NCBI RefSeq assembly: GCF_003172895.1
Contig: NZ_QGKL01000010.1
Location: 123,525 to 187,524, forward strand
Direction: 5' to 3'
DNA: 64,000 bases
Source of the DNA: Leucothrix arctica
GTDB lineage: Bacteria > Pseudomonadota > Gammaproteobacteria > Thiotrichales > Thiotrichaceae
Shown here: positions 9,655 to 17,459 of the stretch, piece after piece
How positions within the stretch are numbered: the first letter of the stretch is position 1
How the letters are laid out: each line of letters begins with the position of its first letter
Translations under genes and position numbers: made by a program
Notes under the pieces: model-generated
Seen by the model: the letters and a program-made list of their open reading frames with translations, nothing else
What the model was told of the DNA's origin: nothing
The model's database searches: none

Positions 9655-9684
9655 GCGACAATTGACAAGAGTTTTGTCTATAAT
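9655..9684 (+). promoter_or_regulatory. Putative sigma-70 promoter for the repeat-protein gene
   Basis: A perfect TATAAT at 9679-9684 is preceded by GCGACA (9655-9660) at an 18-base spacing. The better hexamer TTGACA at 9662 is only 11 bases away, too close to act as its -35. Transcription from here would give a 5' leader of about 170 bases. That leader contains a small stem-loop, CTCATC pairing with GATGAG at about 9732-9750. The leader has no convincing gene. Confidence 0.45.
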
Positions 9685-9861
9685 GGTTGCAGCTTACAAT
9701 GGATGAACCAAAAGAGAGGGTTTACCCCACTAACTCATCGAGTTTTGATGAGATTGATAGTCATTCTTTACGACTTTCACCCTACAAGAATTATGAAAGT
9801 TCCTGGTCGCGCTTTGTTCGCGGCGGATACTAAATTTAAATTTTAGCATGAAGGAAACGTT

Positions 9862-11367
9862 ATGAAATCGATGCAGAAAGGTGTCTTAGCAGTTGCAGGT
9901 GCAACTATTTTAGCCTCAGGCGCAATATTAATGACTGACAGTGACGCTCCACAGGTTGCTCAGTCAACTGTTAGTGAAGTTGCTACGGATGCAACAGCTT
10001 CTCAGGTAGTTACTGAGATAAAAGCTGAAGCAACAACAGCTGTAGACGCGGTAACCTCTAGTGCAACAGATGCTGTTGAAACAGTAGAAGCTGCTGCGAC
10101 AAGTGCAGTTGAAAAAGTTGCTGATGTCGCCTCTGTAGATGGTGCGATTGATGGCGTTAAAGAAGCAGTAAGCGATACTAGCTCAGCTACGGTTGCAGCT
10201 GTTGCTGGTGCAGTGGCGGCTACTACAGCAGTTGTAGCGTCAGGTGCTGAAGAAGCTAAAGATGAAGTAACGGAAGCGGTTGCTGAAGTAGAAGCGACTG
10301 AAGAAGCTGTTGCTGAGGCCGTAGAAGAAGCGGTTGTAGCTGAAGCAGTGGAAGAGGCTGTTGTAGCTGAAGCAGTGGAAGAAGCGGTTGTAGCTGAAGC
10401 AGTGGAAGAGGCAGTTGTAGTTGAAGAAGCGGTTGTAGCTGAAGCAGTGGAAGAGGCAGTTGTAGCTGAAGCAGTTGAAGAAGCGGTTGTAGCTGAAGAA
10501 GTTCAAGCATTAGCTGATACTGAGCAGGTTGCTAGCGCAGATTTACCTCCACCTCCTCCAGGTCCGTTCCAAGACAAAGTTGAAGCAGAAGAAGTTGCTG
10601 AAGCGGTAGTGGAAGAAGTTGTTGCTGAGGAAGTAGCAGAAGCTGTTGTTGAAGAAGTAGCTGAAGCGGTAGTAGTAGAAGTTGTTGCTGAGGAAGTAGC
10701 TGAAGCGGTAGTAGAAGAAGTTGTTGCTGAAGAAGTAGCTGAAGCGGTAGTGGAAGAAGTTGTTGCTGAGGAAGTAGCTGAAGCGGTAGTAGAAGAAGTT
10801 GTTGCTGAAGAAGTAGCTGAAGCGGTAGTGGAAGAAGTTGTTGCTGAGGAAGTAGCTGAAGCGGTAGTTGAAGAAATTATTGCTGAGGAAGTTGCTGAAG
10901 CGGTAGTAGAAGAAATTATTACTGAAGAAGTTGTTGCAGCTGTAGTAGAAGAAGTTATTGCTGAGGAAGTTGTTGCAGCGGTAGTAGGAGACGCTATTCT
11001 TGAGGACGTTGCGGCTCCAGCACCTGTTCAAGCAGTAGCTAGTACCACATCACTAAGTCATGAACAGCAGCTTCAGCGTATGGAAGCTAAGTATCGTCAG
11101 GCAATGATGATGCAGCAGCAGACTATGATGAACTACTTCAATCAAATGCTAGTACAGCAGAATGCTCAGCCACAAGCACATAATGGCAAAGTAACTAAAG
11201 TTCAGCGTGTAATTATTGTCCCAGTTCCTGCTTATTCTTTTGGTATGAATATGGGTACTCAGTTCATGGGCGGTCAGCATCACGGTATGTCAGCTATGGA
11301 TATGTCTAACATGATGGCAGAGCACCATCCTGTTGTTACTGAAGAAGCTGTAGAGACAACTAAATAA
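9862..11367 (+). CDS. Ala/Val/Glu-rich tandem-repeat protein with N-terminal membrane segment
   Basis: I recognise no family. The 501-residue product starts with a basic tip and one hydrophobic stretch (GVLAVAGATILASGAILM), either a signal anchor or a signal peptide. Residues about 35-215 are Ala/Val/Glu-rich with 9-residue units (AVVAEAVEE). A proline knot, DLPPPPPGPF, lies near 230-238. A second block (about 240-375) repeats a 13-residue unit, EVAEAVVEEVVAE. The last 110 residues are Met/Gln-rich (MMMQQQTMMNYFNQMLVQQ) and then His/Met-rich. Composition suggests a long acidic helical rod. A good Shine-Dalgarno (AAGGAAA) precedes ATG 9862. The next gene, 27 bases on, has the same flavour, so the two probably work together. 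Confidence 0.8.
   Translation: MKSMQKGVLAVAGATILASGAILMTDSDAPQVAQSTVSEVATDATASQVVTEIKAEATTAVDAVTSSATDAVETVEAAATSAVEKVADVASVDGAIDGVKEAVSDTSSATVAAVAGAVAATTAVVASGAEEAKDEVTEAVAEVEATEEAVAEAVEEAVVAEAVEEAVVAEAVEEAVVAEAVEEAVVVEEAVVAEAVEEAVVAEAVEEAVVAEEVQALADTEQVASADLPPPPPGPFQDKVEAEEVAEAVVEEVVAEEVAEAVVEEVAEAVVVEVVAEEVAEAVVEEVVAEEVAEAVVEEVVAEEVAEAVVEEVVAEEVAEAVVEEVVAEEVAEAVVEEIIAEEVAEAVVEEIITEEVVAAVVEEVIAEEVVAAVVGDAILEDVAAPAPVQAVASTTSLSHEQQLQRMEAKYRQAMMMQQQTMMNYFNQMLVQQNAQPQAHNGKVTKVQRVIIVPVPAYSFGMNMGTQFMGGQHHGMSAMDMSNMMAEHHPVVTEEAVETTK
10290..10500. repeat. 27-bp tandem coding repeats
   Basis: Imperfect direct repeats of a 27-base unit encode AVVAEAVEE. Copies differ mainly at third positions (gcg/gct/gca for Ala, gag/gaa for Glu), which suggests old duplications kept under protein-level selection. 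A slightly different join (VVVEEAVV) near 10419-10435 interrupts the register. Confidence 0.85.
10585..10985. repeat. 39-bp tandem coding repeats
   Basis: About ten imperfect copies of a 39-base unit encode EVAEAVVEEVVAE. The middle copies (about 10690-10870) are almost identical. The first copies are rearranged, and the last ones drift (IIAEEV, VVAAVV). Such near-identical copies are prone to slippage, so copy number may vary between strains or be mis-assembled. Confidence 0.9.
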
Positions 11368-11394
11368 TAATCGCAGGGCGTAAGGAGAATATTG

Positions 11395-12162
11395 ATGGAC
11401 ATGATACGTTGGTTGGCCTCGAACATTGTTGTTCAAGTGGCTTGGGGTTTAGGACTTTTGGCTGTTGCATTAGCATTTCTTTTCGGCGGCACAAAGTCTG
11501 CGGATGAGCATGCGACAGTTGAAACTAGTCCTATAGAAGTAGTAGCGGAAGCTGAAGTTGTTGCAGAGCCAGTGGCTGTTGTACAAGCAGCTGTTGCAAC
11601 CGCTGCGGTAACAACTGCAGTTGCTGCAGTCTCTACAGAAGTTAAGGAAGAAGCTGCTCCAGTAGAAGCAGTTGCTGAGGCTTCAACAGAAGTAGTAGAT
11701 ACAGTCGTGGTTGAAGTTCCTGCTACAGATGAAGCAGTCGTAGCAGAGGTGACTGAGGTTGAAGCTCCAGTTGTTGAAGCACCTGTTGTAGAAGAAGCTT
11801 TGGCAGTAGAAAGCATAGAAGCAGAAGCGGTACTTGATTCAGCGAGTGTTGAAGGTAAGTCTAGCGATGACATCCTAATGATGGCACGTGAAGCTTATTG
11901 GAATAACGGTCTAGATGAAGCTGCAGAGCTTTACGGATTCTTAATTGAGCGTGAGCCTAATGTGATTGAGCATAAAGGTGAGCTTGGTAATGTACTTTGG
12001 AAACAAGGCTACCCTGCTAAAGCTGCTGAATTATATGCTGAGATTGCAGCACCAATGATTGAGAAGGGTAATGGCGAGCGAGTATCCAACATGGTTGGTT
12101 TTATTGGGTTGTTCTACCCAGCACGTGCAGCAAGCATTCGTGAGCTACTAGCCGCGAACTAA
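11395..12162 (+). CDS. Membrane-anchored Ala/Val/Glu-rich protein with C-terminal TPR-like domain
   Basis: The 255-residue product has one N-terminal transmembrane helix (about residues 10-32, VVQVAWGLGLLAVALAFLFGG) with Arg before it, predicting the C-terminus in the periplasm. Residues about 40-150 are a low-complexity Ala/Val/Glu linker. About 155-255 form a helical domain that reads like tetratricopeptide repeats (AREAYWNNGLDEAAELYGFLIEREP, then GNVLWKQGYPAKAAELYAEIA). ATG 11395 has a TAAGGAG Shine-Dalgarno 7 bases upstream. A TTG just before it is less likely. The gene is 27 bases from its low-complexity neighbour and is closed by a terminator. Function unknown; a scaffold pair is an inference. 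Confidence 0.8.
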   Translation: MDMIRWLASNIVVQVAWGLGLLAVALAFLFGGTKSADEHATVETSPIEVVAEAEVVAEPVAVVQAAVATAAVTTAVAAVSTEVKEEAAPVEAVAEASTEVVDTVVVEVPATDEAVVAEVTEVEAPVVEAPVVEEALAVESIEAEAVLDSASVEGKSSDDILMMAREAYWNNGLDEAAELYGFLIEREPNVIEHKGELGNVLWKQGYPAKAAELYAEIAAPMIEKGNGERVSNMVGFIGLFYPARAASIRELLAAN

Positions 12163-12177
12163 TTGCTAAGCGTTGTT

Positions 12178-12216
12178 AAAAAGCCGAGTCTTACGAAAGT
12201 GAGTCTCGGCTTTTTT
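12178..12216 (+). terminator. Rho-independent terminator
   Basis: AAGCCGAG at 12181-12188 pairs with CTCGGCTT at 12205-12212 and runs into six Ts. It closes the two-gene repeat-protein unit. Confidence 0.9.
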
Positions 12217-12352
12217 GTATAGGTTAACATTGCATTAAATTGCGTTTAGTTTGCTTATGCCTCTATCGTAGCTACCGTATACTGTTATAAGTACTCTTGC
12301 CTTTCGACTCCGATCGATTACCCTTAAAATTACAAATAAGAAGGTTTCTACA

Positions 12353-13771
12353 ATGACTCCTGCGCAGCGAATGAAGCAACGCCTTGAGAGCTTGCAAACT
12401 CATCTAAAAAAAGAAAACCCTGTGTTAGTAGCTGTCGTTGACCGCTACAAAAAACTTGATGCTGTCGCGCTAAAGATGGGCTTATTAAAACCAGGTGAGT
12501 CATATGCGACTCAGATCTCTTGGTGGCCGCTTATTTCAGTGCTAGGTACTTTTTCAGCGGGAAAATCTAGCTTCATAAACTCATATACGGGTATGAAGTT
12601 ACAAGATACAGGTAATCAAGCGGTAGATGACCGTTTTACCGTTATCTCATATAGCTCTGATGATAAGAGTCGTACGTTACCGGGTATTGCATTGGATGGT
12701 GATCCACGTTTTCCGTTCTATCAAATTAGTGAAGAGATAGAGCAAGTCACTGAAGGTGAAGGCGCAAAAATTGATAATTATCTTCAAATGAAAGTTGTTC
12801 CAAGTGAGGCGCTTCGCGGAAAGATATTAATCGACTCTCCTGGCTTTGACGCAGATGAGCAGCGTAAATCAACGCTGAAGTTAACAGACCATATTATTGA
12901 TCTTTCAGATTTAGTATTAGTGTTCTTTGATGCGCGTCACCCAGAGCCGGGTGCGATGCAGGATACACTTGAGCATTTAGTAAAAGGCGCGCAGCGTCGA
13001 AATGATAGTAGTAAGTTTCTTTTCATCTTGAATCAAATTGATACATCTGCAAAAGAAGACAATTTAGAGTCAATTGTTGCTTCGTGGCATAAAGCACTTG
13101 TGCAGTGTGGTTTAAGCACCGGTCGTTTTTACGTGATGTTTAACAAAGATTTAGCGGTACCCGTTGAAGATGAAGGTGTTTGGAATCGTTATGTCTCAAA
13201 ACGTGATACGGATTACGCCGCGATTACCGCACGTATGGAAGAGATCAATGTTGAGCGAGTCTACCGACTCATAGGTAACCTCGAAACACTGTCAAACCAG
13301 ATCGAACAGCAGGCAGTGCCTTTGGTTAGTGTGGCGCGTGATTCTTGGCGCAAGAGAGTGTTCTTTTTTGATGCAATTGCACTAGGCTCAGTAACACTTG
13401 GTTTAGGAGCGCTAGCATGGACTACCGGTTGGTTGCCACAATGGCTTACTAACCCACTCTCTTTGTTGACTGACTTCTTTAGCCTAGGGTTATTGGTCGC
13501 TTTCCTACTGCTACTTCTATTTATTCACTTTGTTATTCGTGGATGGGCAGCAAAAGGTGTTGCTAAGAAATTAAGTAATGAAGCCGTCTATGGCGATGTG
13601 TCGAATGCATTTATGAAGAGTACTCGACCTTGGACTAGTGTTTTAAAGAGTGGTCCAGTTGGTTGGAGTAAGCGAGTCAGTGGTAAATTATTTGCCATCC
13701 GAAATGATGTAGACCAATTTGTACAGAAGCTAAATGATAATTTCAGTCGTCCAGATGGCGATAATAGCTAA
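12353..13771 (+). CDS. Dynamin-like GTPase with two C-terminal membrane segments
   Basis: A 472-residue GTPase of the dynamin superfamily. G1 is GTFSAGKSSF (about 65-74), G3 is DSPGFDADE (about 162-170) and the G4-like motif is NQID. The loop DARHPEPGAMQDTLEHL resembles EHD/bacterial dynamin proteins. After a helical middle there are two hydrophobic segments (about 339-358 and 375-395), giving a hairpin membrane insertion, and a basic tail follows. Bacterial dynamins remodel or protect membranes; the exact role here is unknown. The gene stands alone between a terminator and hemL (27 bases downstream), with which it may be co-transcribed. Confidence 0.8.
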   Translation: MTPAQRMKQRLESLQTHLKKENPVLVAVVDRYKKLDAVALKMGLLKPGESYATQISWWPLISVLGTFSAGKSSFINSYTGMKLQDTGNQAVDDRFTVISYSSDDKSRTLPGIALDGDPRFPFYQISEEIEQVTEGEGAKIDNYLQMKVVPSEALRGKILIDSPGFDADEQRKSTLKLTDHIIDLSDLVLVFFDARHPEPGAMQDTLEHLVKGAQRRNDSSKFLFILNQIDTSAKEDNLESIVASWHKALVQCGLSTGRFYVMFNKDLAVPVEDEGVWNRYVSKRDTDYAAITARMEEINVERVYRLIGNLETLSNQIEQQAVPLVSVARDSWRKRVFFFDAIALGSVTLGLGALAWTTGWLPQWLTNPLSLLTDFFSLGLLVAFLLLLLFIHFVIRGWAAKGVAKKLSNEAVYGDVSNAFMKSTRPWTSVLKSGPVGWSKRVSGKLFAIRNDVDQFVQKLNDNFSRPDGDNS

Positions 13772-13798
13772 ATTGTATTTCAAGACTAGGGGAATAGT

Positions 13799-15079
13799 GT
13801 GAGTCATTCAGAGCAGTTATTTGCGCGCGCGCAGAAAGTTATACCAGGTGGCGTTAACTCGCCAGTAAGAGCATTTAAAAGTGTTGGTGGCACGCCGTTA
13901 TTTATCGAGCGTGCAGAGCAGGCTTATCTTTTTGATGCTGATGGCAAGCGTTATATAGACTATGTGGGCTCTTGGGGGCCAATGATTGCGGGTCATGCTA
14001 ACCCTGAAATTATTGCGGCTGTTAAAGAAGCGGTTGATTATGGCCTTAGTTATGGTGCGCCAACCAGTATTGAAGTCGATATGGCTGAGCGAATTTGCGA
14101 AATAATGCCGTCAATTGAAATGGTTCGTATGGTTAATTCGGGTACTGAAGCGACTATGTCAGCTATTCGTTTGGCGCGTGGCTTTACGGGTCGTGACAAT
14201 ATCCTTAAGTTTGAAGGGGGATATCATGGTCATGCCGACTCGCTGTTGGTGAAAGCTGGTTCAGGTGCTTTGACCCTGGGCGAGCCAGATTCTCCGGGTG
14301 TGCCCGCTGATATTGCAAAGCACACGCTGACATTGGATTACAACAATAGTGAACAGGTTGAGGCGTTGTTTAAAGCTCAAGGTGACTCTATTGCCTGCAT
14401 TATTGTCGAACCAGTCTCTGGAAATATGAACTGTGTTCCACCTGTTCCAGGTTTCTTAGAAACCTTGCGTAAGGTGTGTGACGAGTATGGTGCGATACTT
14501 ATTCTTGATGAAGTGATGACAGGCTTCCGTGTTGCTAAAGGTGGTGCACAGGCCTATTATAATATTAAACCTGACCTCACAACCTTGGGGAAAATCATTG
14601 GCGGAGGTATGCCAGTAGGTGCTTTTGGTGGTCGTGCTGACATCATGCAGCAGCTCGCGCCAACAGGTCCTGTTTATCAAGCAGGTACGCTATCAGGTAA
14701 CCCTATTGCAATGGCCGCTGGCTTAAAAACACTAGAGATTATTAGCCGTGATGGCTTTTATGAAGATCTAGATCGCAAAACTGACCGTATGGTTAAGGGC
14801 ATGTTATTGGCAGCCAGCGATAATGGCGTCCCAATGACATCAAATAGAGTGGGGGCTATGTTTGGTTTGTTCTTCTCAAAAGAACAGTTGATCACTAACT
14901 TCTCTCAAGTAAAACAGTGTGATATTGGAAGCTTTAATCGTTTCTTCCATGGCATGTTACAAGAGGGTGTAAATTTAGCGCCTTCGGCCTATGAAGCGGG
15001 CTTTGTATCCTCAGCGCATACCGATCAAGATATTGATAATACCATTGCCGCAGCGCGTAAAGTATTCGTAAATTTATGA
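13799..15079 (+). CDS. hemL: Glutamate-1-semialdehyde 2,1-aminomutase
   Basis: HemL is a PLP enzyme converting glutamate-1-semialdehyde to 5-aminolevulinate, feeding heme synthesis by the C5 route. Its 426 residues match the family. Visible landmarks are [38 protein letters not shown] and the PLP-lysine segment [17 protein letters not shown]. The start is GTG 13799, with AGGGGAA 5-8 bases upstream and no better ATG. Confidence 0.98.
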   Translation: MSHSEQLFARAQKVIPGGVNSPVRAFKSVGGTPLFIERAEQAYLFDADGKRYIDYVGSWGPMIAGHANPEIIAAVKEAVDYGLSYGAPTSIEVDMAERICEIMPSIEMVRMVNSGTEATMSAIRLARGFTGRDNILKFEGGYHGHADSLLVKAGSGALTLGEPDSPGVPADIAKHTLTLDYNNSEQVEALFKAQGDSIACIIVEPVSGNMNCVPPVPGFLETLRKVCDEYGAILILDEVMTGFRVAKGGAQAYYNIKPDLTTLGKIIGGGMPVGAFGGRADIMQQLAPTGPVYQAGTLSGNPIAMAAGLKTLEIISRDGFYEDLDRKTDRMVKGMLLAASDNGVPMTSNRVGAMFGLFFSKEQLITNFSQVKQCDIGSFNRFFHGMLQEGVNLAPSAYEAGFVSSAHTDQDIDNTIAAARKVFVNL

Positions 15080-15144
15080 GTATTGTTACCATTTGGCGGT
15101 ATAAAGGGCCAATAACTTGACTTTATTCGGAACTAACCCGAAGA

Positions 15145-15171
15145 TTAGCACTCTCATTGCTTGAGTGCTAA
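15145..15171. promoter_or_regulatory. CIRCE operator (HrcA-binding site) upstream of rpoH
   Basis: TTAGCACTC (15145-15153), nine bases, then GAGTGCTAA (15163-15171): an exact match to the CIRCE consensus TTAGCACTC-N9-GAGTGCTAA bound by the heat-shock repressor HrcA. It ends 28 bases before the rpoH ATG. A candidate -35 TTGACT lies at 15117, followed by only a weak -10. The operator would therefore sit at or just after the transcription start, a typical repressor position. CIRCE is usually found before groESL or dnaK operons. Confidence 0.93.
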
Positions 15172-15199
15172 AAAGCATGAAATTTGGAGATAAGACATT

Positions 15200-16063
15200 A
15201 TGACTCAGTCACTGGCATTAAATAGTTTTTCATTAGTTGTTACTACAGGTAGCCTAGAGAGCTATGTCCAGTCGGTTCATGAAGTACCGGTCTTAAGCGT
15301 AGAAGAAGAAAGAAAATACGCAACACAGTTATTTGACCACGGTGATGTTGAAGCGGCTAGAACATTAGTTATGCATAACTTGCGTTTCGTTATCAAGGTT
15401 GCCCGTGGTTACAGTGGATACGGTTTACCATTAGCCGACCTTGTGCAAGAAGGTAATATAGGATTGATGAAGGCGGTGAAGCGCTTTGATCCTTCAGTTA
15501 ATGTGCGTCTAGTATCGTTTGCGGTACATTGGATTCGTGCAGAGATTCACGAATTTATTTTGCGTAATTGGAAAGTTGTGAAGGTTGCAACAACCAAGGC
15601 GCAGCGTAAGTTGTTCTTCAACTTACGCAGCAGTAAGAAGCGTTTAGGCTGGTTGAATATGGCTGAAGTTAACGACATTGCAACTGACCTTGGTGTCACG
15701 AGTAAGGATGTTGTTGAAATGGAAAAACGCATGAGTGGCCAAGATATTTCATTCGACTTGTCTGTTGGGCAGGAAGATGATGATAGGGCTTACTCACCGA
15801 GTCAGTACTTGTTAGCACCAGAAAGTCAGGATCCTGCTGATTTGTTGGAAGCTCAAGACTGGCAGGACGATACTCAGTCACGCTTTAATGGCGCACTTTC
15901 TGAGCTTGATGACCGTAGTAAGGATATTTTATCTCAGCGATGGTTGTCAGATAAGAAAGCGACATTACAAGATTTGGCTGATAAGTATGGTGTTTCTGCT
16001 GAGCGAATTCGTCAGCTTGAGAGTACAGCAATTAAAAAGTTAAAAGTTAGCGTTGCTGCTTAA
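15200..16063 (+). CDS. rpoH: Heat-shock sigma factor RpoH (sigma-32)
   Basis: A 287-residue sigma-70 family protein. Region 2 includes AARTLVMHNLRFVIKVARGY, the core-binding LVQEGNIGLMKAVKRFDP and RLVSFAVHWIRAEIHEF. The RpoH box segment reads KATTKAQRKLFFNLRSSKKRLGW. Region 4 ends with LQDLADKYGVSAERIRQLE as the helix-turn-helix. The length equals the E. coli protein. A perfect CIRCE site lies upstream, so HrcA control is inferred in addition to any translational thermosensing. A terminator follows. Confidence 0.97.
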   Translation: MTQSLALNSFSLVVTTGSLESYVQSVHEVPVLSVEEERKYATQLFDHGDVEAARTLVMHNLRFVIKVARGYSGYGLPLADLVQEGNIGLMKAVKRFDPSVNVRLVSFAVHWIRAEIHEFILRNWKVVKVATTKAQRKLFFNLRSSKKRLGWLNMAEVNDIATDLGVTSKDVVEMEKRMSGQDISFDLSVGQEDDDRAYSPSQYLLAPESQDPADLLEAQDWQDDTQSRFNGALSELDDRSKDILSQRWLSDKKATLQDLADKYGVSAERIRQLESTAIKKLKVSVAA

Positions 16064-16084
16064 GTAAAAGTTGAAAGCTAGTAC

Positions 16085-16114
16085 TAAAAAGGCCGCATTT
16101 ATGCGGCCTTTTTT
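16085..16114. terminator. Bidirectional terminator between rpoH and a small minus-strand ORF
   Basis: AAAGGCCGCA (16088-16097) pairs with TGCGGCCTTT (16102-16111) around a 4-base loop. There are Ts on the 3' side and As on the 5' side, so it can stop transcription from rpoH and also from the minus strand. Confidence 0.92.
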
Positions 16115-16130
16115 ATCTTCGAATTTGGTG

Positions 16131-16226
16131 TTAGCCAAAGAAAATAACTGAAAAAAAGCTAAACCACGAAAAAGCTATAAGCAATACAACAAGTAGCATA
16201 GGGAAGCCGAACTTTAGATCGAACAT
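16131..16226 (-). CDS. Putative 31-residue single-pass membrane microprotein
   Basis: An ATG at 16226 opens a 31-codon frame ending in TAA at 16131. The product begins MFDLKFGFP and continues with about 20 hydrophobic residues (LLVVLLIAFSWFSFFSVIFF). A GTGAG seven bases before the ATG can serve as a ribosome site. The rpoH terminator just beyond its stop is symmetrical and could end this transcript as well. I know no family for it. It could be a chance frame, but the membrane-like composition, ribosome site and terminator together make it worth listing. Confidence 0.45.
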   Translation of the reverse strand: MFDLKFGFPMLLVVLLIAFSWFSFFSVIFFG

Positions 16227-16354
16227 AATAATACTCACTTTAATAATTTTTTTTAATGGTAGTGGATTGTAATAGTGAGTTCAAGTTGCATGATTGGCTT
16301 TTCTAATCCACTATCTGCTTGCAATTCATTAACTGAAAGATCAATATAATTTTC

Positions 16355-16579
16355 ATGAGCAAGAAAACAAAGAAAATCAATTACGAAACTTCTGTTTCTG
16401 ACTTAGAAGCAACAATCACAAAGATGGAGCAAGGCGATATGTCTTTAGAGGATGCGTTGCAATCTTTTGAAGAAGGTATCCGTCTGAGTCGTGAGTGTCA
16501 GCAGTTATTAGCTGAGGCAGAGCAACGTGTTACTTTGTTAACGGCTGATGGTGAGGAAGACTTTTTAAGTGATGACTAG
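16355..16579 (+). CDS. xseB: Exodeoxyribonuclease VII small subunit
   Basis: A 74-residue XseB, which binds the C-terminus of XseA to form the single-strand-specific exonuclease VII. The family core is clear: NYETSVSDLEATITKMEQGD, LEDALQSFEEGIRLSRECQQLL and the C-terminal AEQRVTLL. It overlaps ispA by 8 bases, and the usual gammaproteobacterial order xseB-ispA-dxs is kept. Confidence 0.96.
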   Translation: MSKKTKKINYETSVSDLEATITKMEQGDMSLEDALQSFEEGIRLSRECQQLLAEAEQRVTLLTADGEEDFLSDD

Positions 16580-17459
16580 TTTACACTTGTCAGAAGTACA
16601 CCGTATTCGTCTAGAGCAGGTGTTGTCAGAAGCCCTACCTTTGCAGGAAATAGGAACATCAAAGTTACACGAGGCGATGCGTTATTCTGCTTTAGCGGGT
16701 GGGAAGCGTATTAGGCCAAGTTTGGTGTACGCAAGCGGTCAGGCACTCAATATACCCATCCAGGCATTAGATCGAATTGCGGTTGCTATTGAATGTATTC
16801 ATGCATATTCATTGGTCCACGACGACCTACCGGCTATGGATGATGATGATCTTCGACGTGGTCTTCCAACAGCTCATAAGGCATTTGGAGAAGCAACGGC
16901 AATTTTGTCAGGCGATGCACTTCAGGCTTATGCTTTTGATTGGTTGAGTGAACCAATAGAAGGGATAAAAGCAGAGCATCAACTTAAATTGATTAAGGTT
17001 TTGTCAGCAGCTTCCGGCTCCCGTGGTATGGTGGGAGGCCAAGCGATAGATTTAGCATCGGTAGGCATATCTCTTACTGAAAAGCAGTTGGAAGTTATGC
17101 ATGCCCATAAGACCGGTGCGTTGATCAATGCTAGTGTGATGATGCCAAGTTATTGTAACGATAGTGTTACAGACGAGCAAAGAACAGCCTTAAATAGCTA
17201 TGCCGATGCCATTGGCCTAGCGTTTCAAGTTCAAGATGATATTTTGGATATTGAGAGTGATACGGAAACGTTGGGTAAGCAACAAGGTTCCGATCTGGCA
17301 GCAAATAAACCAACTTATCCTTCAATCCTCGGGATGGCTGGTGCAAAGCAAAAGTTAGAATCGCTTCATGATGAGGCACTAACTGCGTTAAGTGGATTTG
17401 GCTCAGAAGCCGATCTGTTGAGGAATATAGCTCGATTTATTGTTAAGCGTATTAAGTAG
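16572..17459 (+). CDS. ispA: Farnesyl diphosphate synthase
   Basis: This trans-prenyltransferase condenses DMAPP/GPP with IPP to FPP. The first aspartate-rich motif DDLPAMDDDDLRRG and the second DDILDIESD are intact, as is GGKRIRPSL near the N-terminus. ATG 16572 (MTSLHLSE) is preferred over the GTG three bases upstream. It lies inside the end of xseB, so translation is probably coupled. The stop abuts dxs directly. Confidence 0.96.
   Translation: MTSLHLSEVHRIRLEQVLSEALPLQEIGTSKLHEAMRYSALAGGKRIRPSLVYASGQALNIPIQALDRIAVAIECIHAYSLVHDDLPAMDDDDLRRGLPTAHKAFGEATAILSGDALQAYAFDWLSEPIEGIKAEHQLKLIKVLSAASGSRGMVGGQAIDLASVGISLTEKQLEVMHAHKTGALINASVMMPSYCNDSVTDEQRTALNSYADAIGLAFQVQDDILDIESDTETLGKQQGSDLAANKPTYPSILGMAGAKQKLESLHDEALTALSGFGSEADLLRNIARFIVKRIK

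Noticed and set aside
9662..9684. TTGACA followed by TATAAT
   Set aside because: The spacing is 11 bases, too short for sigma-70; the GCGACA at 9655 with 18-base spacing is used instead.
9547..9846. Frame after gspJ containing NQKRGFTPLTHRVL, which looks faintly like a pilin start (possible gspK remnant)
   Set aside because: The Pro and basic residues break the hydrophobic helix, most of the frame lies in the leader of the next gene, and the GFTL motif is imperfect. Probably chance.
10240..11031. Long minus-strand open frames rich in Phe/Asn/Tyr/Ser or Leu/Gln
   Set aside because: They are antisense shadows of the tandem-repeat gene; the repeats keep the opposite strand free of stops.
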